Of a stretch of 64,000 bases of DNA, positions 26,504-36,000 are shown piece after piece. The stretch covers positions 3,188,501 through 3,252,500 of the forward strand of contig NZ_CP023747.1 of NCBI RefSeq assembly GCF_008704995.1, read 5' to 3'. The DNA is from Streptomyces nodosus (GTDB lineage Bacteria; Actinomycetota; Actinomycetes; Streptomycetales; Streptomycetaceae). The position numbers and the translations under genes were made by a program. Each line of letters begins with the position of its first letter. Within the stretch, counting starts at the first letter, position 1. A model generated the notes under the pieces. It saw only the letters and a program-made list of their open reading frames with translations, had not been told where the DNA came from and did not search any database.

Positions 26504-28546
26504 TCAGTCCGGTGCGACCGTGCCGTCCGTCAGTCCGTCGTACAGGCCGCGGACGAGCTGTTCCCCGAGGCGGCCGGCGAGGCGCAGCGCCTCCTCGAAC
26601 GAGGCGAGCGCCCGGAAGCGTTCGCCGTAGCGGCGTTGCCGGTCCAGGGGGAGCCGGGGCAGTTGGAGGCGGCGCACATCGAGCCGGGTCGCGGTGGAGG
26701 CGTAGCTGCTGGCCTGGCGGTTGTTGGCGGTGCCGCGCAGGAAGCCGGCGAGGAACCAGGGGTCGAGCGCGGCCGGGTCGGGGCGCAGCAGGGTGAGGTT
26801 GCGCCCCAGGGCGGCTCCGGCGGTCGCCCGGTCGATCACCCGTGCGACGGCACCGCCGCCGAGGACGGGCACGACCACGTCGCCCTCCTCCACGAGCACC
26901 GGTTCCTCCCCGACCGCGGGCAGCGTCCCGGACGGCGGGGAGCCGGCCAGGACGTCATGGTCGGTGAGCACCCGCGCGGACGGGCCGTTCCCTCCGGTAC
27001 GCATCACCAGGGCACCCCCGCGGGCGAGTTCGCCGACGGTGGTGAGCGACCAGCGGGCCGGCTCGGCGGTGCCGAGAGGGGCGCCACCGGACGAGGGCGC
27101 GGGGAAGGGCGGGGAGAGCTCGGCGGTGCGGCGGAGGGTCTCGCCGAGGCGGGCGCTGAGGGCCGTGAGCTCCTCGGCGCCGCCGCCCGCCGCGGGCGGC
27201 GGGAGATGACGGGCTGGGGCCAGATCCACATCGTCGTCGAGCAGTTCGATGACGGGTACGGAGCGGCTCACGCCCGGCACCTCCGGGGTGCTGCCGCCGC
27301 GCGCGAACGGGCGCCAGGCGTCGAGGACCGCGGTGCGCACGGACGCCCAGTCCGGGCCGCCCCGGGCCTCGGCGACGGCCGCGCCGCCGTCCGCGACCAG
27401 CAGCTCCGGGTGCGCGGGCGCCCGTTCGGGGCGGCGCAGCACCCACAGATGCAGGGGGATGTTGTACGGGGGTGCCGCGCCGGCCGGCAGGGCGATCACG
27501 GCGCGCAGGGCGCCGCGGCGCAGCAGATCGGCCCGGATGCGGCGGCCGGAGCGCCGGGAAGCGGCGGCGGGCGGCATCAGCAGGACGGCCGTGCCGCCGT
27601 CCCTGAGGCGGGCCAGCGCATGCTGCACCCAGGCGAGTTCGGATTCCGTGCGGGCCGGGAAGCCGTACTCCCAGCGGGGGTCGTAGGCGAGTTCGTCATG
27701 ACCCCAGTTGCGTTCGTTGAACGGCGGGTGGCACAGCACCACATCGGCCCTGAGGGTGTCGAACGCGTCCGCCCTGAGGCTGTCCCCGGCTGCGGTGCGC
27801 ACGGCCGCCCCGGTGTGCAGGGCGAGGCGCAGCGCGGTGAGGGCGGCCAGTCCGGGGTCACTGTCCTGGCCGTGCAGCCGCTGGTCGGGGACGGGGGCGG
27901 CGGCGCGCAGCAGGGCGCCGGTGCCGCAGGCCGGGTCGAGGACGGTGCGGGCGGGTCCCGCGAGGTCGGCCATCAGGGCCGCGGGACCGCCCGGGGTGAG
28001 CGTGTACTGGCGGGGGTTGGCGTCGAGGTGCCGGCCGAGGAGGAACTCGTACGCCCCCGGGGCGCCGAGTTCGGCGGCGAGTTCGGCGACGCCGCGCAGC
28101 AGCGGGGCCGATGCCCGGAGCCGTTCGGCGTCCGGGACGGGCACGACGGGCGCGCCGAATCGGACCGCGAGCACCTGTTCGAGGGCGGTGGGCAGCAGTT
28201 CGACGAGGTGCGCGTCGGATCCGTCGCTCGCCTCCTTCCAGGCGCCGGGCCGGTCATGCACGAGCACCAGGACACAGCCCGCCTGGACGAGCGCCGTCAG
28301 GGGCCCCTCCGGATGGCCGGCCAGCTGCTGCCACACCCGCTCCCGCAGCGGCACCTCGGCGAGCTTGCCCTGGCGGCGCAGCCAGTCCTCCACCTCGGTG
28401 AGCGCGAAGGAGGGGCTGGTCTCGGTGCCGCCGACCGGCCGGGGGAAGTCGGGGTGGCGGCGGCGCCAGTTGCTGACGGCGGCCCGGCCGACCCCCGCGA
28501 GCCGGGCGATACCGGCGGCGGTCACCTCTGTCCCGTTGTCCTCCAC
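26504..28546 (-). CDS. orphan N-6 DNA methylase-like protein with HTH and specificity-like region
   Basis: A 680-aa protein. Residues 1-60 form an AlpA/MerR-like HTH (GIARLAGVGRAAVSNWRRRH). The methylase domain has TVLDPACGTGALLRAA (SAM motif I) and DVVLCHPPFNERNWGHDEL. The catalytic (N/D/S)PP(Y/F) motif is therefore HPPF, with CAC where AAC would give Asn. The C-terminal 200 residues (RWSLTTVGELARGGA ... RLQLPRLPLDRQ) resemble a HsdS target-recognition region. No HsdR or other restriction gene is nearby. The GTG start at 28546 excludes an unlikely upstream extension. It may be a DNA-binding regulator that no longer methylates. Confidence 0.8.
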   Translation of the reverse strand: MEDNGTEVTAAGIARLAGVGRAAVSNWRRRHPDFPRPVGGTETSPSFALTEVEDWLRRQGKLAEVPLRERVWQQLAGHPEGPLTALVQAGCVLVLVHDRPGAWKEASDGSDAHLVELLPTALEQVLAVRFGAPVVPVPDAERLRASAPLLRGVAELAAELGAPGAYEFLLGRHLDANPRQYTLTPGGPAALMADLAGPARTVLDPACGTGALLRAAAPVPDQRLHGQDSDPGLAALTALRLALHTGAAVRTAAGDSLRADAFDTLRADVVLCHPPFNERNWGHDELAYDPRWEYGFPARTESELAWVQHALARLRDGGTAVLLMPPAAASRRSGRRIRADLLRRGALRAVIALPAGAAPPYNIPLHLWVLRRPERAPAHPELLVADGGAAVAEARGGPDWASVRTAVLDAWRPFARGGSTPEVPGVSRSVPVIELLDDDVDLAPARHLPPPAAGGGAEELTALSARLGETLRRTAELSPPFPAPSSGGAPLGTAEPARWSLTTVGELARGGALVMRTGGNGPSARVLTDHDVLAGSPPSGTLPAVGEEPVLVEEGDVVVPVLGGGAVARVIDRATAGAALGRNLTLLRPDPAALDPWFLAGFLRGTANNRQASSYASTATRLDVRRLQLPRLPLDRQRRYGERFRALASFEEALRLAGRLGEQLVRGLYDGLTDGTVAPD

Positions 28547-28702
28547 CCACCGGCTCCCCTCTGCCCCGTGCGGCCCTTGACGGTGCGGCGTCGTCCCGGT
28601 TCCCCGCACACGCTCCGCACCTTCCGTGTGGCATCGAGCATACCGATGCACGCAATATCTCCCCCTTCACGCGTGTGCATAGGACTTGAGACGTGAATCG
28701 TG

Positions 28703-28731
28703 TTGACTCGGTTCACAAGCTCTGGTCTTAT
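28703..28731 (+). promoter_or_regulatory. sigma-70-like (HrdB) promoter
   Basis: TTGACT, 17-nt spacer, TCTTAT, 60 nt upstream of the ATG at 28792. Confidence 0.6.
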
Positions 28732-28791
28732 TAACCCATCGAACGAGCGATCCGTCGGGACAGCGGCGGATCGCGGGGGGAGGGGACTGTC

Positions 28792-29490
28792 ATGGGCATC
28801 AAGGGCAAGATCGCGCTGGGTGCGGTGGTCGGGGTCGTCGTGATCGGGGCGGTGTCCACCGCGGGGGGCGGCGACGGCAAGGACGGCAGGACCGACACGG
28901 CCGACAAGGGCTCCGCGCCCTCCGGACAGCACTCCGGACCGGGGTCCGGCGACAAGGGCGGGGCCGGCGCCAAGGACAAGGAAGGCAAGGCCCCGGCGTT
29001 CGACGGCGACGGCAGCTATGTGGTCGGCAAGGACATCCAGCCCGGCACCTACAAGACGACCGGCAACTCCGACGGCTGCTACTGGGAGCGCGCCAAGGAC
29101 GCCTCGGGCGAGTTCGAGTCGATCCTCGCCAACGACAATGTCACCGGCACCAGTTATGTGACCGTCAAGGCCAGCGACAAGCTCTTCAAGACGAACGACT
29201 GCAAGGGCTGGGAGACCGTCGAGGGGAAGCCGTCCGGGGCGCCCGACACCCGGAAGATCGGCGGCGACGCGGGGATGCTCCGGGTCGGCGTCGACATCGC
29301 CCCCGGCACCTACAAGTCCGCCGGCAACAAGGACGACGGGTGCTACTGGGAACGCACCAAGGACGCCCTGCACTCCCTGGAGTCCATCGCGGCCAACGAC
29401 AACGTCACCGGGACCGCCGTCGTCACGGTCGCCGCCGGTGACGCCTACTTCAAGACCACGGGCTGCAAGGACTGGACGAAGTCCTCCTGA
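28792..29490 (+). CDS. secreted protein with two tandem repeats
   Basis: A 232-aa protein with an N-terminal hydrophobic signal/anchor (KIALGAVVGVVVIGAVSTAG), then a Gly/Asp/Lys-rich spacer. Two copies of a roughly 60-residue unit follow, at about 75-140 and 160-230: PGTYKT.GN.DGCYWER.KDA and NDNVTGT..VTV.A.D..FKT..CK.W. Each unit has two Cys that could form a disulphide outside the cell. It is a Streptomyces secreted family of unknown function. A good promoter precedes it. A lipoprotein gene follows after 95 bp on the same strand. Confidence 0.7.
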   Translation: MGIKGKIALGAVVGVVVIGAVSTAGGGDGKDGRTDTADKGSAPSGQHSGPGSGDKGGAGAKDKEGKAPAFDGDGSYVVGKDIQPGTYKTTGNSDGCYWERAKDASGEFESILANDNVTGTSYVTVKASDKLFKTNDCKGWETVEGKPSGAPDTRKIGGDAGMLRVGVDIAPGTYKSAGNKDDGCYWERTKDALHSLESIAANDNVTGTAVVTVAAGDAYFKTTGCKDWTKSS

Positions 29491-29585
29491 CGCCCGCCGG
29501 GTCCCGGCCGGGGCGGCTCACCGCGCCGCCCCGCCCCGGCACCCTCTCATCGCATCGCGTGTCACATCACCCTCAAGGAACTCCC

Positions 29586-30317
29586 ATGCGTCGCACCGCA
29601 TTTGCCGCCCTCTGCCTCGCCGCCGCGGCCACGGCCGGACTCACCGGCTGTGCCGACAAGAAGCCCGAGGGGCCGTTCGCCGGGCTCTCCGGAAGCGAGA
29701 TCGCCGAACGCGCCATGAAGGCCACCACCGGCGCACCGTCGCTGCGCATGAAGGGGGACGTCCAGGACGACGACACCGGCGGCACGATCCAGATCGACAT
29801 GGCCCTGGACAAGAAGGGCCAGTGCGCCGGAACCATCAGCATGGGCGGAACCGGCAAGGCCGAGCTGATCAAGACCAGCGACACCCTCTACATGAAGTAC
29901 GACGAGGAGTTCCTGCGCGCGCAGGGCGAGGGCGACTCCAAGGAGGAGACCGACGCGGTGGTGTCCTTCATGGCCGGGAAGTGGACCAAGACGGCCGCCA
30001 CGGGCAAGGACGCCGAGGACATGGCGGGGTTCTGCGATCTCGACACGGTACTGGCCGGGACCGACGAGGGCAGCACGGACGCCAAGCGCGGCGCGGCGAC
30101 GAAGGTCGGCGGAGTTCCGGCGATCGTCCTGCACGAGAAGGACGGCAAGGAGAACTACACGGCGTATGTCGCCACCGAGGGCAAGCCCTACCTCCTGAAG
30201 GTCACCAGCGACTCCAAGAAGGACCCCGTCGCGATCACCTTCACCGACTTCGGCAAGCCGGTGCCCGTCGACGCGCCCAAGGGCAAGGTCATCGACCTGG
30301 ACAAGCTGGGCGACTGA
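29586..30317 (+). CDS. lipoprotein, LppX/LprG-like fold possible
   Basis: A 243-aa lipoprotein. Its signal peptide ends in lipobox AGLTGCADK. The mature part alternates strands (LRMKGDVQDDDTGGTIQIDM, CAGTISMGGTGKAELIKT, LYMKYDEEFL ... YTAYVATEGKPYLLKV), as in the lipid-carrying LppX/LprG family of actinobacteria. That assignment is by pattern only. ATG 29586 has AAGGA. The substrate is unknown. Confidence 0.7.
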   Translation: MRRTAFAALCLAAAATAGLTGCADKKPEGPFAGLSGSEIAERAMKATTGAPSLRMKGDVQDDDTGGTIQIDMALDKKGQCAGTISMGGTGKAELIKTSDTLYMKYDEEFLRAQGEGDSKEETDAVVSFMAGKWTKTAATGKDAEDMAGFCDLDTVLAGTDEGSTDAKRGAATKVGGVPAIVLHEKDGKENYTAYVATEGKPYLLKVTSDSKKDPVAITFTDFGKPVPVDAPKGKVIDLDKLGD

Positions 30318-30404
30318 TACCAGGCGGGTGGCACCGCGTGATCCGGACCGTCGGAGGGGGCGGTCCGGCGCACCCGGTGCCGCCCGCTCCGTTCGTACCC
30401 TCGG

Positions 30405-30827
30405 TCACCCGGCGGCCAGTTCGCACCAGACGACCTTGCCCCGGTTGCCCTCCCGGGACAGCGGCTGCCACCCCCACAGGTCGGCACAGGCCTTGACCAG
30501 CGCGAGCCCCCGCCCGTCCTCCAGGTCGACGGACCGCTCCCACGGCACCGGCGGCTCCGGCGGCGCGGGGTCCGCGTCCCACGCCCCGATCCGCAGCACC
30601 CCCGAGGCCCAGCGCAACCGCAGCGCGGCGGGCCCCTTGGTGTGCCGTACGGCATTGGAGACCAACTCGGCCGCCAGCAACTCGGCCACGTCGACCAGCC
30701 GGATCAGCCCATGCAGGGTGAGGATCAGCCGAAGAGTACGGCGGCTGACGGTGACGGCACGGGGGTCGTTGGGGATGTAGAGGCAGTATTCCCAGGGCTC
30801 ACTGGACACGGGACCGGTTTCAGGCAT
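30405..30827 (-). CDS. ATP-binding protein (HATPase, AbaA/anti-sigma-like)
   Basis: A 140-aa GHKL ATPase. LLAAELVSNAVRHTKGPAAL is the N-box and DLEDGRGLALVKACAD the G1 box. Small proteins of this type resemble SpoIIAB/RsbW and usually accompany a WhiJ-like XRE regulator and a DUF397 protein, as here. It is divergent from the XRE gene at 31037. No kinase substrate or partner sigma gene is nearby. Confidence 0.82.
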   Translation of the reverse strand: MPETGPVSSEPWEYCLYIPNDPRAVTVSRRTLRLILTLHGLIRLVDVAELLAAELVSNAVRHTKGPAALRLRWASGVLRIGAWDADPAPPEPPVPWERSVDLEDGRGLALVKACADLWGWQPLSREGNRGKVVWCELAAG

Positions 30828-31036
30828 GGGTGAACTCCGCTCGCTGAGTGGGGGAATCGGTGCAAGGGCGACGCCGTCACGGCAGGACGAAGCGGTGCGG
30901 TTCCGGTGCCCCGGGGTTCCGTTGCGTGTGCGTCGCGCTACCGAACGTAGACCTACATGTTTAAGTCTGGCAAGGCGGTCGCGTAGTCTCCCCCACGAAC
31001 GAGTTGCGTCCAGGGGCGCGTTGGAAGGGGGATGCC

Positions 31037-31888
31037 ATGGCGCTGAGGCATGAGCCGACGGCACGTCAGTTGCGGCTGGCCGCGGAGCTACGCAGGCTCC
31101 GCGACGAGGCGGGACTCACCGCACGTGACGCCGCGGCCCTGCTCGGGGTAAGCCCTCCACAGATCAGCCAGATCGAGGCCGGTCTCACGGGCGTCAGTGA
31201 AAAGCGGCTCCGCCGACTGGCCGCGAACTACGCCTGCTCCGACGGAGATCTGGTCGACGCCCTGGTGGACATGGCCACCGATCGCACCCAGGGCTGGTGG
31301 GAGGAGTACCGAGGCGTTCTCCCGGCCGCTTACTGCGATCTCGCCGAACTCGATCACCACGCCACCTTTCGTCACGACGTGGCCGTCCTGCACGTGCCAG
31401 GGCTGTTCCAGACGGAGGAGTACGCCCGCGCGCTCTTCGCCTATATGAACCCGGAGTTCCCGGAGACAGAGGTGCAGCTGCGGGTGGATCACCGCATGAA
31501 GCGGAAGGTTGTCGTCGAGGGCCCGACCCCGATGTCCTACGAGACCGTGATCCACGAGGCGGCACTGCGCATCAGTGTGGCCGGACGCGCCGCCACCAGG
31601 GCTCAACTGGCACGCATCCTCGACATGTCCGAGGCCGGCCATGTGACCGTCCGGGTCATCCCCTTCGCACTGGACGACTTCGCGGGCGCCGGAAGCACCA
31701 TGGTGTACCTGGGCGGAGCCGTTCCCCGTCTGGACACCGTCGTACGCGACGCACCGCACGGGACGGCCTTCGTCGACTCAGCAGCCCAACTGGAGCATTT
31801 TCGAATGCTCTTCCGTAGGGTGAAGGCGGCGTCGCTCCCCCCGGAGCAATCACGTGACCTCATCCACGAGTTGGCCAAGGAACTGTGA
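31037..31888 (+). CDS. XRE-family regulator with DUF5753 (WhiJ-like)
   Basis: A 283-aa protein. HTH at about 15-70: [20 protein letters not shown] with [14 protein letters not shown]. The DUF5753 domain follows ([55 protein letters not shown]), presumed to sense a ligand or partner. ATG 31037 with GGGGGA is chosen. In Streptomyces such genes come with a DUF397 gene (next, 8 bp downstream) and often an HATPase (divergent). They act in development or as toxin/antitoxin-like modules. Confidence 0.88.
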   Translation: MALRHEPTARQLRLAAELRRLRDEAGLTARDAAALLGVSPPQISQIEAGLTGVSEKRLRRLAANYACSDGDLVDALVDMATDRTQGWWEEYRGVLPAAYCDLAELDHHATFRHDVAVLHVPGLFQTEEYARALFAYMNPEFPETEVQLRVDHRMKRKVVVEGPTPMSYETVIHEAALRISVAGRAATRAQLARILDMSEAGHVTVRVIPFALDDFAGAGSTMVYLGGAVPRLDTVVRDAPHGTAFVDSAAQLEHFRMLFRRVKAASLPPEQSRDLIHELAKEL

Positions 31889-31896
31889 GGAGCAGC

Positions 31897-32097
31897 ATGA
31901 CCACCCCCGCCCGATGGAGGAAGTCGTCCTATTCCGGTGGCGGCGAGGGCAACGACTGCGTAGAGATAGCGAGCCTGGACCCCCACATAGCCGTCCGCGA
32001 CTCAAAGGCCCCCGCCAGGGCCACCCTCACCTTCCCCGCGGAAGCGTTCGGTGTCTTCGTCGAAGCCCTCAAGAACCGCGCCCCGGGCGCATCCTGA
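31897..32097 (+). CDS. DUF397 protein
   Basis: A 66-aa protein. [20 protein letters not shown] is the family signature, followed by IAVRDSKAP and [17 protein letters not shown] 31897 has GAGGAG and lies just after the XRE stop. Proteins of this family pair with the DUF5753 regulator and may modulate its binding. Confidence 0.92.
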   Translation: MTTPARWRKSSYSGGGEGNDCVEIASLDPHIAVRDSKAPARATLTFPAEAFGVFVEALKNRAPGAS

Positions 32098-32118
32098 GGG
32101 CTTCGACGCGGGGTGGGC

Positions 32119-32847
32119 TCAGCGGGCGTGGAAGCGGTCCGGGGCCTTCGTGGGGTTGCCGCCGGAGGGGAGCGCCTGGTCGGGGCAGGTCGACAGGACC
32201 TCCTTCATCGCCGCCTTCTCCTCGGTCGTCACCCAGAGCTCGTACTTCTGCTTCACCGCGACCTGCGCGGCGACATAGGTGCAGCGGTACGGCTTGTTCG
32301 ACGGGAGCCAGGTCGACGCGTCGCCGTCACCCTTGCTGCGGTTGGGGGTCGCGCCCACCGCGAGCAGATTGAGCGGGTCGTTGGCGAGGGCTATCCGCTT
32401 GCTGGGGTCCCAGTCCTGGGCGCCCTTCTGCCAGGCGTCCGAGAGGGCGATGAGATGGTCGATGTCCACCAGGCTGCGGCCACGCGCATAGGTGACGTCC
32501 TCGGCGCTGTACGGGTCCGGTGAGAGCACTCCCGAGGCGACCTTGCAGCTGCCGTCGGTGAACTTCACGTCCTTCAGGTCCCGCTTGAGTATGTCGTCAC
32601 GGGTGTCGCAGCCGTTCGAATCGGTGTCCGCCCAGGCGCTGCCGAACCGGTCCCGGCTGTAACCGGTCGTCGAGGCCCGCTTCTTGACGCTCAGCGAGTC
32701 GAGCGCGGCGAGGGCGGCGCTCCCCGTCGACGACTCCCGCGGGCCCGTCGTCCTCTCCGAGCCCGAGGACCCCGTCGTTCCGGTCGTGCAGCCGCTCACG
32801 GCGACCAGCACCACAACAGCGGCGGCGATCCCACCCCTCAGACGCAT
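32119..32847 (-). CDS. lipoprotein HNH nuclease (DUF1524/GmrSD C-terminal type)
   Basis: A 242-aa protein. The signal ends in lipobox VAVSGCTTG. The nuclease domain has FGSAWADTDSNGCDTRDDIL, RSLVDIDHLIALSDAWQKGA (His-based DIDH motif), ANDPLNLLAVGATPNRSKGD and WLPSNKPYRCTY, the ordered motifs of secreted Streptomyces HNH nucleases. It probably degrades extracellular DNA. It faces DUF397 tail to tail with a 21-bp gap. Confidence 0.87.
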   Translation of the reverse strand: MRLRGGIAAAVVVLVAVSGCTTGTTGSSGSERTTGPRESSTGSAALAALDSLSVKKRASTTGYSRDRFGSAWADTDSNGCDTRDDILKRDLKDVKFTDGSCKVASGVLSPDPYSAEDVTYARGRSLVDIDHLIALSDAWQKGAQDWDPSKRIALANDPLNLLAVGATPNRSKGDGDASTWLPSNKPYRCTYVAAQVAVKQKYELWVTTEEKAAMKEVLSTCPDQALPSGGNPTKAPDRFHAR

Positions 32848-33030
32848 GACGCTCTGTCCTCCCCTTGCCCTCACCGGTCGTGCACCGCACCCTTACGGGT
32901 GAACTTCTGCTGCGCTCACGGTAGCTGGCAAAGGGTCATGTGCACACCACTGTCCCAGGTCAGAGGGTGTACGCCGAGCGCGAACCGGGCACCTGAGGGA
33001 GAGCCCGGCCGCGTCAGCCCGGAGAACCGG

Positions 33031-36000
33031 TCAGGAGCCCAGAATCGTGGTGAGGAACTCCCCCACCCAGCCGAGCAGTTCGCGGCCGACCAGGGGCTTG
33101 CCGCCCACCTTCGCGGTCTTGGGGCGGGGCACCAGGACCTGGTGGAGCGCCGGCTTGAGGACCGTGCCCGGGTAGAGCCGCTTGAGCCGCAGCTCCTGGG
33201 ACTCCCGCAGCTCCACCGGGGCGAAGCGGATGTTGGTGCCCTGAAGGACGATCTCGCCGACCCCGCAGGCCCGGGCGAGCATCCGCAGACCGGCCACCAG
33301 CAGCAGGTTCTCCACCGGCTCCGGGAGCTTGCCGTAGCGGTCGGCCAGCTCCTCCCGTACGGCCTTGATGTCCTCCTCCGTGTTGACGGAGGCGATCGCA
33401 CGGTAGGCCTGGAGGCGCAGCCGCTCGCCGGGCGCGTAGTCGTGCGGGACATGGGCGTCGACCGGGAGCTCGATCTTGACCTCGAGCGGCGGTTCCTCCT
33501 CCACCCCGCCCTCCAGCGAGGCACGGTAGTCCGCGACCGCCTCGCCGACCATCCGCACATACAGGTCGAAGCCCACGCCCGCGATATGGCCCGACTGCTC
33601 GCCGCCGAGCAGATTGCCCGCGCCGCGGATCTCCAGGTCCTTCATCGCGACATACATGCCCGCGCCCATCTCGGTGTGCTGGGCGATGGTCGCCAGGCGT
33701 TCGTGGGCGGTCTCGGTGAGCGGCTTCTCCGGCGGGTACAGGAAGTAGGCGTAGCCGCGCTCCCGGCCGCGGCCCACGCGTCCGCGCAGCTGGTGCAGCT
33801 GGGAGAGGCCGAAGTTGTCGCCGCGCTCCACGATCAGCGTGTTGGCGTTCGAGATGTCGATGCCGGACTCGACGATCGTCGTGGAGACCAGGACGTCGTA
33901 CCGGTTCTCCCAGAAGTCGACGACCACCTGTTCCAGCGTCTGCTCCGACATCTGGCCGTGGGCCGTGGCGATCCGCGCCTCCGGGACGATCTCCCGCAGC
34001 CGGGCCGCGGCCCGGTCGATCGACTCCACCCGGTTGTGGATGTAGAAGACCTGCCCCTCGCGCAGCAGTTCGCGGCGGATGGCGGCGCCGATCTGCTTCT
34101 CCTCGTAGGGCCCCACAAAGGTCAGCACCGGGTGCCGCTCCTCCGGCGGGGTCGTGATGGTGGACATCTCGCGGATGCCCGTCACCGCCATCTCCAGGGT
34201 GCGCGGGATCGGGGTCGCCGACATGGTGAGCACATCGACATTGGCGCGCAGCTTCTTCAGCTGCTCCTTGTGCTCGACGCCGAACCGCTGCTCCTCGTCG
34301 ACGATGACCAGGCCCAGGTCCTTGAACTTGGTCTCCGAGGAGAACAGCCGGTGGGTGCCGATGACGACATCCACCGAGCCCTCCCGCAGCCCCTCCAGGA
34401 CCGCCTTCGCCTCGGTGTCCGTCTGGAAACGGGACAGCGCCCGCACATTCACCGGGAACTGGGAGTAGCGCTCGCTGAAGGTGCCGAAGTGCTGCTGCAC
34501 CAGCAGGGTGGTGGGCACCAGCACCGCGACCTGCTTGCCGTCCTGCACCGCCTTGAAGGCGGCCCGGACCGCGATCTCCGTCTTGCCGTAGCCGACGTCA
34601 CCACAGATCAGACGGTCCATCGGGACCGACTTCTCCATGTCTTCCTTGACCTCGGCGATCGTGGTCAGCTGGTCGGGCGTCTCCGCGTAGGGGAACGCGT
34701 CCTCCAGCTCCCGCTGCCAGGGCGTGTCCGCGCCGAAGGTGTGGCCGGGCGCCGCCATCCGCGCGCTGTACAGCTTGATCAGATCCGCGGCGATCTCCTT
34801 GACCGCCTTCTTGGCACGCGCCTTGGTCTTGGTCCAGTCGGCGCCGCCCAGCCGGTGCAGGGTCGGGGCCTCGCCGCCGACGTACTTGGTGATCTGCTCC
34901 AGCTGGTCGGTGGGGATGTAGAGGCGGTCGCCGGGCTGGCCGCGCTTGGCGGGGGCGTACTCCACCACCAGATACTCGCGGGTCGCGCCCTGCACGGTGC
35001 GCTGCACCATCTCGATGTAGCGGCCCACACCGTGCTGCTCGTGCACGATGTAGTCGCCGGACTCCAGGGTCAGCGGGTCGATCGTCTTGCGCCGGCGGGC
35101 CGGCATCCGGGCGCCGTCACGGCCTGCCGACCGCTGGCCGGACAGATCGGTCTCGGTGAGGACGGCGATCCTGAGCCCCGGGTCCACGAAGCCGTACTCG
35201 ATCGAGCCGCACGCCACCTGCACCACCGAAGGGGCCAGCTGTCCGAGGTCGGTGTCGAGGCGGGCCGCGATGCCCTCGCTGCCCAGCACCTCGACGGTGC
35301 GGGAGGCCGGTCCGTGGCCCTCCGTGACGAACACCGTGCGCCAGCCGTCGGCGAGCCAGCCCTTGGTGTCGGCGAGCGCCTTCGCGGTGTCGCCGCGGTA
35401 GGTCTCCGGGGCGTGCATACCGAGCTTGAGGGTGTCCCCGTCCAGGGCGTCCAGTTCGTCGTCCACCGCGAACGGCGACACCGACCACCAGAGCATGCCC
35501 AGCTCACGGGCCCGGTCCCGGACGTCGGCGAGGGGCCACAGGGAGGCCGCGCCGACATCGATCGGGGCGTCCCCGCCGCCCGCGGTGGCCGCCCAGGACG
35601 CCTGGAGGAACTCCTGGCTGGTCGCCACCAGGTCCGTGGCCCGGGTCCGCACCCGCTCCGGGTCGCAGACGACGGCCATGGCGCCCGCGGGCAGCACATC
35701 GAGCAGCAGCTCCATGTCGTCGACCAGGACCGGGGCCAGCGACTCCATGCCCTCGACGGCGATGCCCTCGGCGATCTTGCCGAGCAGTCCGCCCAGCTCG
35801 GGGTGTTCCTCGGCCAGGGCGGCGGCCCGGCGCCGTACCTCGTCGGTGAGCAGCAGCTCGCGGCACGGGGGCGCCCACAGGCCGTGCTCGGCGATCTCCA
35901 GGGAGCGCTGGTCGGCGACCTTGAAGTAGCGGATCTCCTCGACGTCGTCGCCCCAGAACTCGATGCGCAGGGGGTGTTCCTCGGTGGGCGGGAAGACGTC

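Noticed and set aside
26504..28546. Complete type I restriction-modification system
   Set aside because: No HsdR and no separate HsdS; the methylase motif is altered.
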